DNA from: an uncultured Actinomycetes bacterium
GTDB lineage: Bacteria > Actinomycetota > Actinomycetes > Actinomycetales > Microbacteriaceae
DNA: 64,000 nucleotides
Reading direction: 5' to 3'
Assembly: GCA_903920435.1 (NCBI GenBank)
Contig: CAIXMB010000094.1
Location: 1 to 64,000 of the forward strand
In this document: positions 52,810-61,382 of the stretch, piece by piece
How positions within the stretch are numbered: position 1 is the first letter of the stretch
Layout of the letters: each line of letters begins with the position of its first letter
Notes under the pieces: generated by a model
What the model was told of the DNA's origin: nothing
The model's input: only the letters and a program-made list of their open reading frames with translations
Databases searched by the model: none
Translations under genes and position numbers: made by a program

Positions 52810-54174
52810 TTACTCGGAGAGGAAGGTCAGGAGGTCGTGGCGCGTGAGCACGGCCGCGGGCTTGCCGTCGTTGGTGACGAGCAGGGCATCCGTGGTCGCC
52901 AGCGCAGCCTTCGCGGCGGAGACAGACTCGTGCACACCGATCAAACCGAGCGGCTTGCCGACGAATTCCCGCAGGGCGTCGGTCATCGCCGCGTCGCCCG
53001 AGAACACCGACTCGAGCAGCGAGCGCTCGTCGATCGCGCCGATGACCTCGCCCATCACGACGGGCGGCTCCGCCGTGAGCACGGGCATCTGCGACACCTC
53101 GTACTTGGCCATGATCTCGATCGCATCGCGCACCGTGTCCGTCGGGTGCACGTGCACCAGGTCGGGCAGCTCGCCCGTCTTCGTCTTGATGACGTCGCCG
53201 ACCGTGCGCTCCTCGGCGTCGGAGAGGAAGCCGTAACTGCGCATCCACTTGTCGTTGAAGACCTTGCCCAGGTAGCCGCGCCCGCCGTCCGGCAGGAGGA
53301 TCACCATGACGTCGTCCTTGCCGAGCGCTGCCGCGGCCTTGAGCCCGGATGCCACGGCCAGCCCGCTCGAGCCGCCGACGAGCAGCCCCTCCTCGCGCGC
53401 CAGCCGCCGGGTGAACTCGAACGATTCCGCATCGCTCGACGCGATGATCTCGTCGACGACCGACGGGTCGTAGGCGGTCGGCCAGAAGTCCTCGCCGACA
53501 CCCTCGACGAGGTAGGGGCGACCGGTGCCGCCGGAGTAGACGGAGCCCTCGGGGTCGGCGCCGATGACGACGACCTTGCCGTCGGAGACCTCCTTGAGGT
53601 ACTTGCCGACGCCGCTGATCGTGCCGCCCGTGCCCACGCCCGCCACGAAATGGGTGATCTTGCCCTCGGTGTCGGCCCAGATCTCGGGGCCGGTGGTCTC
53701 GTAGTGGCTGAGCGGGCCGTTCGGGTTGGAGTACTGGTTCGGCTTGAACGCGCCCGGGATCTCCCTGGCGAGGCGGTCGGAGACCGAGTAGTACGACTCG
53801 GGGCTCGACGGCTCGACGGCGGTGGGAGTCACGACGATCTCGGCGCCGTACGCGAGCAGCACGTTGCGCTTGTCCTCGCCGACCTTGTCGGGAAGCACGA
53901 ACACGCAGCGGTAGCCGCGCTGCTGGGCGACGAGCGCCAGGCCGATGCCGGTGTTGCCGCTCGTGGGCTCCACGATCGTGCCGCCCGGCTTCAGGAGTCC
54001 CTTGGCCTCCGCGTCGTCGATGATGCGGGTGGCGATGCGGTCTTTCGACGAGCCGCCCGGATTCAGGTACTCGACCTTGACGAGCACCGTCGCGGCGATC
54101 CCCTCCGTGACTCGATTGAGGCGAACCAGTGGCGTGTTGCCGACGAGGTCGATGACGGAGTTCGCGTACTTCAT
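52810..54174 (-). CDS. cbs: Cystathionine beta-synthase with C-terminal CBS domains
   Basis: LVGNTPLVRLNRV, YLNPGGSSKDRIA, EPTSGNTGIGLALVAQQRGYRCVFV, GVGTGGTISGVGKYLKE; CBS pair at C-terminus. Confidence 0.94.
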   Translation of the reverse strand: MKYANSVIDLVGNTPLVRLNRVTEGIAATVLVKVEYLNPGGSSKDRIATRIIDDAEAKGLLKPGGTIVEPTSGNTGIGLALVAQQRGYRCVFVLPDKVGEDKRNVLLAYGAEIVVTPTAVEPSSPESYYSVSDRLAREIPGAFKPNQYSNPNGPLSHYETTGPEIWADTEGKITHFVAGVGTGGTISGVGKYLKEVSDGKVVVIGADPEGSVYSGGTGRPYLVEGVGEDFWPTAYDPSVVDEIIASSDAESFEFTRRLAREEGLLVGGSSGLAVASGLKAAAALGKDDVMVILLPDGGRGYLGKVFNDKWMRSYGFLSDAEERTVGDVIKTKTGELPDLVHVHPTDTVRDAIEIMAKYEVSQMPVLTAEPPVVMGEVIGAIDERSLLESVFSGDAAMTDALREFVGKPLGLIGVHESVSAAKAALATTDALLVTNDGKPAAVLTRHDLLTFLSE

Positions 54175-54271
54175 GGTCCCGCAAATCTACCAGCGGGTCT
54201 CACATGTGTTTCAGAGCAACTACCAGCCATGATTGAAGCGACAACCTTCTTCTGAGCCGACAGGAATTGCC

Positions 54272-54940
54272 GTGCCCGATCCCGCCAAGCCCACCGTCAA
54301 GCAGCAGCGCGATGCCCGGAGGGCGGAGAAGGTCGCGGCCATGCAGAAGCAGATGGCCACCCAGAAGCGCAATCAGCGCATCGGCCTCATCGGCGGGATC
54401 GTCGGCGGCGTGCTCGTGCTCGCCCTCATCGTCACGTTCGTCATCGTGAGCGCCACCCCCAAGGTCGACCCGAGCTCGATCACGATCGACGGCATCAAGA
54501 CGTTCGGCACGCTCTCCGCGACCCACGTCGACGGCACCGTCGACTACGAGGCCGACTACGGCATGAACCCTCCGGCGGGCGGCAACCACAACGCTGTGTG
54601 GCTCAACTGCGGCGTGTACGACCAGCCCCAGGAGAACGAGCACGCCGTGCACGCGCTCGAGCACGGTGCCGTGTGGATCACCTACGACCCCGACGCCCTC
54701 ACCGCCGACCAGCTGGCCTCGCTGCGCAACAAGACGCCGAGCACCTACGCGATCCTCTCCCCGTACCCGGGGCTGCCCGCGCCCGTCGTGATCTCCGCCT
54801 GGTCGGCGCAGGTGCAGCTCGACGGCGTCGACGACCCGCGACTCGACGAGTTCATCAAGAAGTACCGGCTGTCGCAGGACGCCCCGGAGCCCGGCGCCGC
54901 CTGCACCGGCGCACTCGATGGCCCCGGCAAGCTCTCCTGA
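54272..54940 (+). CDS. DUF3105 domain-containing membrane-anchored protein
   Basis: N-terminal basic segment and one TM; GTVDYEADYGMNPPAGGNHNAVWLNCGVYDQPQENEHAVHALEHGAVWITY. Confidence 0.88.
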   Translation: MPDPAKPTVKQQRDARRAEKVAAMQKQMATQKRNQRIGLIGGIVGGVLVLALIVTFVIVSATPKVDPSSITIDGIKTFGTLSATHVDGTVDYEADYGMNPPAGGNHNAVWLNCGVYDQPQENEHAVHALEHGAVWITYDPDALTADQLASLRNKTPSTYAILSPYPGLPAPVVISAWSAQVQLDGVDDPRLDEFIKKYRLSQDAPEPGAACTGALDGPGKLS

Positions 54941-55595
54941 GTCGGCCCCGGACCCGGGGCGCCGGGTTCGGCTCGCCATCGCCGCAGTGCTCACGGCACT
55001 GCTGCTGGTCGCGGCATCCCTCGTCATCGGCCGCCTGAGCGCGCCGCAGCAGAGCACGCCCACCGACACGAGCGCCGAGGCCGGCTTCGCGCGCGACATG
55101 CAGGTGCACCACGCGCAGGCAGTCGAGATGTCACTGACGGTGCGCGATCTCACGACCGACCCCGAGGTGCGCCTCCTGGCCTACGACATCGCGACCTCGC
55201 AGTCGCAGCAGTCGGGTCAGATGTTCGGCTGGCTCAACCTCTGGGGGCTGTCGCAGACCGCGTCGCAGCCCGCGATGACGTGGATGACGCTCCCCGCGCT
55301 CGACGGCGGCGGGCACGAGATGGAGATGGGCACGGGCACGGATGCCCCGCCCGCCACGATGCCCGGCTACGCCACCCCCGAGCAGCTCGCGCAGCTCAGG
55401 GCCGCGACGGGCGTCGAGGCCGAGAAGATCTTCCTCACGCTCATGATCGCCCACCACAAGGGTGGCGTCGAGATGGCGGAGGCCGTGATCGCACGCTCGA
55501 CGAACTCCGTGGTCGTCGCGCTCGCGACGAGCATGGCGCAGGCGCAGACGAGCGAGATCGGCGTCATGGAGGACATGCTCGCAGCGCGTTCCTAG
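54918..55595 (+). CDS. DUF305 domain-containing protein (ferritin-like fold)
   Basis: AGFARDMQVHHAQAVEMSL and LMIAHHKGGVEMAEAVI paired His motifs; N-terminal TM. Confidence 0.9.
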   Translation: MAPASSPESAPDPGRRVRLAIAAVLTALLLVAASLVIGRLSAPQQSTPTDTSAEAGFARDMQVHHAQAVEMSLTVRDLTTDPEVRLLAYDIATSQSQQSGQMFGWLNLWGLSQTASQPAMTWMTLPALDGGGHEMEMGTGTDAPPATMPGYATPEQLAQLRAATGVEAEKIFLTLMIAHHKGGVEMAEAVIARSTNSVVVALATSMAQAQTSEIGVMEDMLAARS

Positions 55596-57025
55596 GCGAT
55601 GAGGCGAGACCCGGGCGGCACGTCGACCCCGGCGGCGGAGAGCGCGGAGTACGCGAGCGTGCGGCGGTTGTCGATCTCCTGGCCGATGTCGCGCGCGAGC
55701 TTGGGCCGTGACTTCACGAGCCCGTCGAGCACGCCCACCGGGATGAACAGCACGGCGAGGTCGGTGGTCGCCGTGACCCGGGCGGAGACGCCCTGCCGGG
55801 TGAGCGCCGTCAGCCCCACCACGTCGTCGCGGTCGAGGGTGGCGAACCGCACCTCGGCGCCCGCCTCGATGGGCGTCGCGATCTGGGCGGTGCCCTCCAC
55901 GATGTAGCGCATGCCGTCGGGGACGGTGAGCGGGTGCTGCACGACCTCGCCCTCGCCCCACCGCTCGAGCCGCGCCTGGGGTGCGACGACGAGCACGTCC
56001 TCCGGCGTGAGGTAGAGCGCGGGAGCCATGCGCCGCACCGCGGCCTCCACGTTAGCGGGGGTGTTGTAGTTGTCGGTGAGGTCGCCGTCGAGGTGCAGGT
56101 CGGCGCGACGCGCGGCGTACCAGAGGCGCGTGCGGAAGGCCTTGATCGAGCTGGCGTTGTCCGCGGGGCTCGTGATGGGGATCTCGACCTCGTACTTCGC
56201 CTTGGGCATCGGGGTGATGGTCGCGGGCTCGCCCGGCACCGCGGCCGGCAGGTCGGCGGCGACGCGCATGCACACGTCGATGACCTGCTGCGGCGCGTCG
56301 TCCGTCGCGAACTTCACGACGATGTCGAGTTCGAACGGCGAGGGCTTGCGGCTCAGGTTGAGGAACGCCGAACTCGCGAGCGACGCCGTGGGCATGACCA
56401 GCACTCCCCGCGCGGTCTTGATGTGCACGGCTCGCCAGTTGACCTCGACGATGCGGCCCCGGGTGCCGTTCACCTCGAGCCAGTCGCCGAGCTGGAAGGG
56501 CTGCTCGAAGAGCAGCAGCAGGCCCGTCACGATCGAGCCCACGGCGTTCTGCAACGAGAGGCCGATGACGATCGAGCCCACGCCCAGGGCGGCGAAGAGC
56601 CCGCCGACATCGGCGTTCCAGACCGCGGAGAACAGCACGGCGAGGCACACGATGATGAGGATGATCCGCACGATGTCGACGAAGATCGACGGGATCTTGC
56701 TGCGCCAGGTGCCCTCCTTCGCGGTCACGAAGAGCGCGAAGTTGAGGGTGTTGAGCAGCACGAGGATGACCAGGAAGCCGAAGAGCGTCGCCACGACGCG
56801 CGTCCAAGTGAGCTCGATGTTCACGTACTGCGCCTGGCTCATGAGCAGCAGGAGCGCACCCACGGGCGCGACGTAGTTGCGCAGCAGCACGACGATGCGG
56901 GAGGCCCTGCTCCCCCGCCGCTCGAGCATGCTCTGCACCTCGGTGAGCACGAGCAGCACGACGGGCAGTCCGATGACGACCCCGACTGCGGGCCAGAACC
57001 AGGGCTGCGACCAGAAGGCGGTCAC
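55592..57025 (-). CDS. MscS-family mechanosensitive channel with C-terminal cyclic-nucleotide-binding-like domain
   Basis: ALGVGSIVIGLSLQNAVGSIVTGLLLLFEQPFQLGDWLEVNGTRGRIVEVNWRAVHIKT pore/beta domain; C-terminal cNBD-like region GMRYIVEGTAQIATP...DRDDVVGLTALTRQGVSARVTATTDLAVLFIPVG; GTG start 57025. Confidence 0.9.
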   Translation of the reverse strand: MTAFWSQPWFWPAVGVVIGLPVVLLVLTEVQSMLERRGSRASRIVVLLRNYVAPVGALLLLMSQAQYVNIELTWTRVVATLFGFLVILVLLNTLNFALFVTAKEGTWRSKIPSIFVDIVRIILIIVCLAVLFSAVWNADVGGLFAALGVGSIVIGLSLQNAVGSIVTGLLLLFEQPFQLGDWLEVNGTRGRIVEVNWRAVHIKTARGVLVMPTASLASSAFLNLSRKPSPFELDIVVKFATDDAPQQVIDVCMRVAADLPAAVPGEPATITPMPKAKYEVEIPITSPADNASSIKAFRTRLWYAARRADLHLDGDLTDNYNTPANVEAAVRRMAPALYLTPEDVLVVAPQARLERWGEGEVVQHPLTVPDGMRYIVEGTAQIATPIEAGAEVRFATLDRDDVVGLTALTRQGVSARVTATTDLAVLFIPVGVLDGLVKSRPKLARDIGQEIDNRRTLAYSALSAAGVDVPPGSRLIA

Positions 57026-59202
57026 GCCTCGACCCCGGCGTGCACGTCGTCCGGATCCACCCGCCAGACCTTCTGCGGACCGGTCGCCGTGTTGACGAAC
57101 CCCCAGTCGCGCACATGGACCGTGTCGGGCATCCGGTCGACGACCTGCTGGGTGAGGAAGATGCCCGAGTCGCGGTTGGTGCCCTGCAGCTGGAAGGCGA
57201 GGTTCACCGCGTCGCCCCACAGGTCGTAGGCGATGTGGCTCTGGCCCACGAGCCCGCTCGTGACGGTTCCCGTATCGATACCCGCACGGATGCTGAGGCT
57301 CGTGCCGTGCTTGCCGCCGTAGCGCTCGGCGATCCGCTCGAGCTCCATCGCGAAGTCGACCATGCGGCGGGCGTTGTCCACGCGCGGGATCGTGAGGCCG
57401 CAGCTCGCGAGGTAGCCGGCGCGCGTGGTGCGCACGCGCTCGACGCCGTACCGGTCGGCGGCCTCGTCGAAGGCGCGGATGATCTCGTTGAGCTTCTCGA
57501 GCGCATCCTCCGAGGGCAGGCCGCGGCTGAACGCCTCGAACCCGACGATGTCCGCGAACAGCACGGACACCTCCTGGTGGTCGAGCACGATGGTCTGCGC
57601 GCCCTCCTTGTACTTCTTCACGAGCGGCTCGGGCATGAGCGAGAGCAGGAGCCGCTCGTTCTCGGCCTGCTGCTCCTCGAGCAGGGTCGCCTTCACCTGC
57701 AGGCTACGGCTCATGTCGTTGAATGCCGCGCCGACGTCCGCGAGCTCGTCGCTCGTGCCCGCGTCGACCTGCACTCCCGTCTCGCCCGCGGCGATGCGGC
57801 GCGCGGCGTCGCGCAGGCGCCGCACCGGCCGCACGATCACCCCCGCGATGACGAGCGAGAGCAGCGACACCAGGAGCACGATGATCGCCGACGACAGGAC
57901 GAGGTTGCGAGTGAAGTCGTCGACCGGCGCGAACGCCTCCGAGCTGTCGATCTCGGCGACGATCACCCAGTCGAGCCCGTGCAGGTCGAGCGGCGCGTAG
58001 GCGGCGATGGTCTCGCTGCCGAGGTAGCCGACGGCGAGGTTGGTGCCGGTCTTGCCCTCGGCGGCGGTGCTGACGGCATCCGTGCGCACCGGCTGCACGA
58101 GCAGGGTGTTCCCCGTCTCGACGGCCTGCCGGGCCGCTTCGGGCGGAGTGCCCGCCTCGATCGCCTGCTTCTCGTAGTCGTCGGGGTGTTCGATGAGGTC
58201 GCGCGACGCCGACCGCATGAGGTTGTCCTGCGCACCGACGATGTACGTCTCGCCCGTGCGCCCGAGGCCGCTCGCCTCCCAATCGCCGCCGCCCGTCATG
58301 ACCTGGTTGATCGCCGCCACGGGCAGCTCGACGGCGAGCGCTCCGACGATCGTGCCGTCGACTGCCACGGGCGTGACCGCCCATGCCGCCGGCACGCCGA
58401 GCGACGGCGGGTAGTCGGCGAAGTCGGTGAACTCGACGGTGTCGGCGACGTTGCCGGTGAGCGCGGCGGAGTACGCGGCGGCGAGGTTGGTGCGCTGCAG
58501 CGGTCCGGTGTCGAGGTTCGTGCCGAGGTCGACACCCTTGTATGCGGTGTAGACGACGTTGCCCTTGGTGTCGAGCAGCAGCACGTCCTCGTAGGTGAAG
58601 AGCTCGGTCATCCGGCGGAAGTAGTCGTGGTACAGCGCGTGCGCCTGCGACCACTCGCTGCCGTCGCCCGCGTCGTCGACGGCTATCGCATCGGCGAAGC
58701 TTGCGGCCTTGGCCGTGTAGTTGAGCTGCAGGTAGGCCTCGGCGGGGTCGGTGGGCACGAGCGTCGACGCGTCGACGGTGGCGCCCGTCGCGCTCGCGAG
58801 CTGCGGCCCGAAGGTGCCCGTGTAGTACGCCTGCAGCGTGGCGCGCTCGTCGGCGGTGAGCTCGCGGCCTTCCAGATCGGCGAAGCCCGCGGAGAACGCC
58901 TGCACCGCCTCGCGCACGCTCTCCCCCCGCGCGTTCAGCAGGAGGGTGCTCTCGATCGTGTCGAACAGATCCTGCATCTCGCGGGCCCGGGAATCACGCA
59001 CCTCGACGAGGCGGTTGAACGCGGCATCCCTGAGCGAGTCCCGCCCGTTCACGTAGCCGATGAGCCCCACGACCACGCTCGACGCCACGCTCACCAGCAG
59101 CAACCTGATGAGCAGGATCGAACGGATGCTCAGCCCGGCCTTCATCGTCGTGCTGGGCAGCACGATCGTGCCCTGTGCGGGCGGAATGGGCGGGGTTGAC
59201 AC
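57022..59202 (-). CDS. dCache-HAMP-class III nucleotide cyclase homology domain receptor protein
   Basis: Two TM helices flanking a dCache-like extracytoplasmic domain, HAMP VIVRPVRRLRDAARRIAAGE, CHD VSVLFADIVGFEAFSRGL...YDLWGDAVNLAFQLQG. Confidence 0.92.
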   Translation of the reverse strand: MSTPPIPPAQGTIVLPSTTMKAGLSIRSILLIRLLLVSVASSVVVGLIGYVNGRDSLRDAAFNRLVEVRDSRAREMQDLFDTIESTLLLNARGESVREAVQAFSAGFADLEGRELTADERATLQAYYTGTFGPQLASATGATVDASTLVPTDPAEAYLQLNYTAKAASFADAIAVDDAGDGSEWSQAHALYHDYFRRMTELFTYEDVLLLDTKGNVVYTAYKGVDLGTNLDTGPLQRTNLAAAYSAALTGNVADTVEFTDFADYPPSLGVPAAWAVTPVAVDGTIVGALAVELPVAAINQVMTGGGDWEASGLGRTGETYIVGAQDNLMRSASRDLIEHPDDYEKQAIEAGTPPEAARQAVETGNTLLVQPVRTDAVSTAAEGKTGTNLAVGYLGSETIAAYAPLDLHGLDWVIVAEIDSSEAFAPVDDFTRNLVLSSAIIVLLVSLLSLVIAGVIVRPVRRLRDAARRIAAGETGVQVDAGTSDELADVGAAFNDMSRSLQVKATLLEEQQAENERLLLSLMPEPLVKKYKEGAQTIVLDHQEVSVLFADIVGFEAFSRGLPSEDALEKLNEIIRAFDEAADRYGVERVRTTRAGYLASCGLTIPRVDNARRMVDFAMELERIAERYGGKHGTSLSIRAGIDTGTVTSGLVGQSHIAYDLWGDAVNLAFQLQGTNRDSGIFLTQQVVDRMPDTVHVRDWGFVNTATGPQKVWRVDPDDVHAGVEA

Positions 59203-59228
59203 GGGTTCACTTTAGCCACCGGGGGCAG

Positions 59229-61088
59229 CTACTGCACCTGCTGCGCGTAGAGCGACGAGTACATGCCGCCGGCGGCGAGCAGCTCGGTGTGCGTGCCGTG
59301 CTCGACCACCCTGCCCGCGACCACCACGAAGATGACGTCGGCATCGACGACGGTGGAGAGCCGGTGCGCCACCGCGATGGTCGTGCGGCCGCGCGACGCG
59401 GTGTCGAGCGCCTCCTGCACGACCCGCTCCGAGATCGAGTCGAGCGCACTCGTGGCCTCGTCGAGGATGAGCACGGCCGGGTCTTTGAGCAGCACGCGCG
59501 CGATGGCGATGCGCTGCTTCTCGCCACCGGAGAGGCGGTAGCCGCGCTCCCCCACCACCGTGTCGTACGCGTCGGGGAACGACACGATCGTGTCGTGGAT
59601 GTTCGCGGCCTTCGACGCCGCCACGAGCTCGTCGAGGGTCGCGTCGGGTTTGGCGTACCTGAGGTTGTCGGCGATCGTGGCGTGGAACAGGTAGGTCTCC
59701 TGACTCACGATGCCGATGTTGCGCACGAGCGAGTCGGCCTCGAGGTCGCGCACGTCGTCGCCCGCGAACAGCACCCGGCCGGATGTCACGTCGTGCAGCC
59801 GCGGGATCAGGTAGCTCACCGTGGTCTTGCCCGCGCCCGACGGTCCCACGAACGCGGCGAACTGGCCCGGCTCGATGGTGAGCGAGACGCCCTTGAGTGT
59901 CGCCGGGCTGTCGCTCGGGGCATCCGGATAGCGGAACACCACGTCGTCGAACTCGATCCTGCCGAGGTCGGGGGTGCGCACGGCGTGGGCGTCGGGCTTG
60001 TCGGTGATGGCGGGCACGAGGTCGAGGTACTCGAAGATGCGGGCGAACAGCGCCGACGAGGTCTGCAGGTCGAGCGCGACGCGCAGCAGCCCGAGCAGCG
60101 GGAACATCAGGCGCGCCTGCACCGTGGTGAAGGCCACGATGGTTCCCGCCGTCACATCGACGCCGCCCGTGATGAGGTAGGCCGCGACGATGTAGATCAC
60201 CGCGGGGATGATCGACAGGAAGATGTTGACCATCGCGAAGAACCACTGGCCGCTCATCTGCTGGCGCACCTGCAGCGAGATCTGGTTCTGGTTCTCGGCC
60301 TCGTAGCGCGCGGTCTCGGCCTTCTGCTGGTTGAAGCTCTTGGCCAGGAGGATGCCCGAGACGCTCAGCGCCTCCTGGGTGATCGCGGTCATGTCGCTCA
60401 GCGACTCCTGCGTCTTGGTCGCGATGCGCGCGCGCACCTGGCCGACGCGGCGCTGGGCGATCACGAGCACGGGCAGCAGGATCACCGCGACGATCGTCAG
60501 CTGCCAGCTCAGCACGAGCATGCTCACGAACGCCGCGATCACGGTCACGGTGTTGCCGATGACGCTCGAGATCGTGTTGCTCAGCACGCCCGCCACGCCG
60601 CCGACGTCGTTCTGCAGCCGCGACTGGATGATGCCGGTCTTCGTGCGCGTGAAGAACGCGAGCTCCATGGCCTGCAGGTGGCCGAAGAGCCGGATGCGCA
60701 TCGCCCCCATCACCTTGTTGCCCACGTTCGCCGTGAGCCAGGTCTGCCAGACGCCCAGTGCCGCCGACAGCACGAGGAGGCCGACCATCGCCCCCACGAG
60801 CTCGAGCAGCACGGGCACGTTGGGCCCGCCGGTCGGCGGGAAGAGGCCGACGTCGAAGAGCTGCTTGGTGAGCAGCGGGGGGAGCACCCCGAGCCCGGCG
60901 CTCACGAGCACGAGCACGATGGTGACCGTGAGGGCTGTGCGGTGCGGTGCGAAGAGCCCCATGATGCGCTTCAGCAGATCGGGGATCTTCGGCGCCTGGG
61001 CATTCGCCGCCCGCTGCGCCGCGGCGTCGCCGCCACTGACCCGGCCGCCGCGGCCGCCCCCGCCCCCGCCGCCGTGCATTCCGCTCAT
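59229..61088 (-). CDS. ABC transporter ATP-binding/permease (exporter half-transporter)
   Basis: TM domain followed by NBD: GPSGAGKTTVSYLIPRL, LSGGEKQRIAIARVLLKDPAVLILDEATSALDSISE. Confidence 0.93.
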   Translation of the reverse strand: MSGMHGGGGGGGRGGRVSGGDAAAQRAANAQAPKIPDLLKRIMGLFAPHRTALTVTIVLVLVSAGLGVLPPLLTKQLFDVGLFPPTGGPNVPVLLELVGAMVGLLVLSAALGVWQTWLTANVGNKVMGAMRIRLFGHLQAMELAFFTRTKTGIIQSRLQNDVGGVAGVLSNTISSVIGNTVTVIAAFVSMLVLSWQLTIVAVILLPVLVIAQRRVGQVRARIATKTQESLSDMTAITQEALSVSGILLAKSFNQQKAETARYEAENQNQISLQVRQQMSGQWFFAMVNIFLSIIPAVIYIVAAYLITGGVDVTAGTIVAFTTVQARLMFPLLGLLRVALDLQTSSALFARIFEYLDLVPAITDKPDAHAVRTPDLGRIEFDDVVFRYPDAPSDSPATLKGVSLTIEPGQFAAFVGPSGAGKTTVSYLIPRLHDVTSGRVLFAGDDVRDLEADSLVRNIGIVSQETYLFHATIADNLRYAKPDATLDELVAASKAANIHDTIVSFPDAYDTVVGERGYRLSGGEKQRIAIARVLLKDPAVLILDEATSALDSISERVVQEALDTASRGRTTIAVAHRLSTVVDADVIFVVVAGRVVEHGTHTELLAAGGMYSSLYAQQVQ

Positions 61089-61203
61089 TGCTTCACCTTA
61101 CGACTCGGGCATGCCCCCGCCGCGCGCTGTTCGCTGCGGGCGACCGCGGCGTCGCGCCTCCCGCCCGGGCGTTCCCGCGCCCGGCCGCCGCCCGGCCCCA
61201 CCC

Positions 61204-61290
61204 TTCCGAAATGACGGAGCCTGTGAGCCGGATGCCCGCGCGAACCGCCTGCCGTGGCATCCGGCCGCCCGTATCTCCGTCATTTCGGAA
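61204..61290. repeat. Nested inverted repeat (REP/MITE-like intergenic palindromic unit)
   Basis: Perfect 16-bp arms TTCCGAAATGACGGAG (61204-61219) and CTCCGTCATTTCGGAA (61275-61290); inner arms GCCGGATGCC (61227-61236) and GGCATCCGGC (61256-61265). Confidence 0.85.
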
Positions 61291-61340
61291 CGGGGAAGGG
61301 TGCGGGGGCCGTGGCGTGGCGGGACGCGACGCAACGACGA

Positions 61341-61368
61341 AGGGCGGCTCCCCGCGGGGAGCCGCCCT
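61341..61368 (-). terminator. 28-bp perfect palindrome, probable terminator of the downstream sugar ABC operon
   Basis: AGGGCGGCTCCCCGCGGGGAGCCGCCCT immediately 3' of minus-strand stop at 61383. Confidence 0.65.
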
Positions 61369-61382
61369 CGACACACGCCGCG

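Noticed and set aside
55592-59202. Cyclase-channel pair as a CBASS or Pycsar anti-phage system
   Set aside because: No CD-NTase. The cyclase is a receptor-type dCache-HAMP protein with apparently degenerate catalytic residues, and the neighbourhood lacks mobile or defence genes. Kept only as an architectural analogy.
61341-61368. Perfect palindrome as a mobile-element end
   Set aside because: Position right after the MalG-like stop and the uninterrupted stem fit a transcription terminator better.
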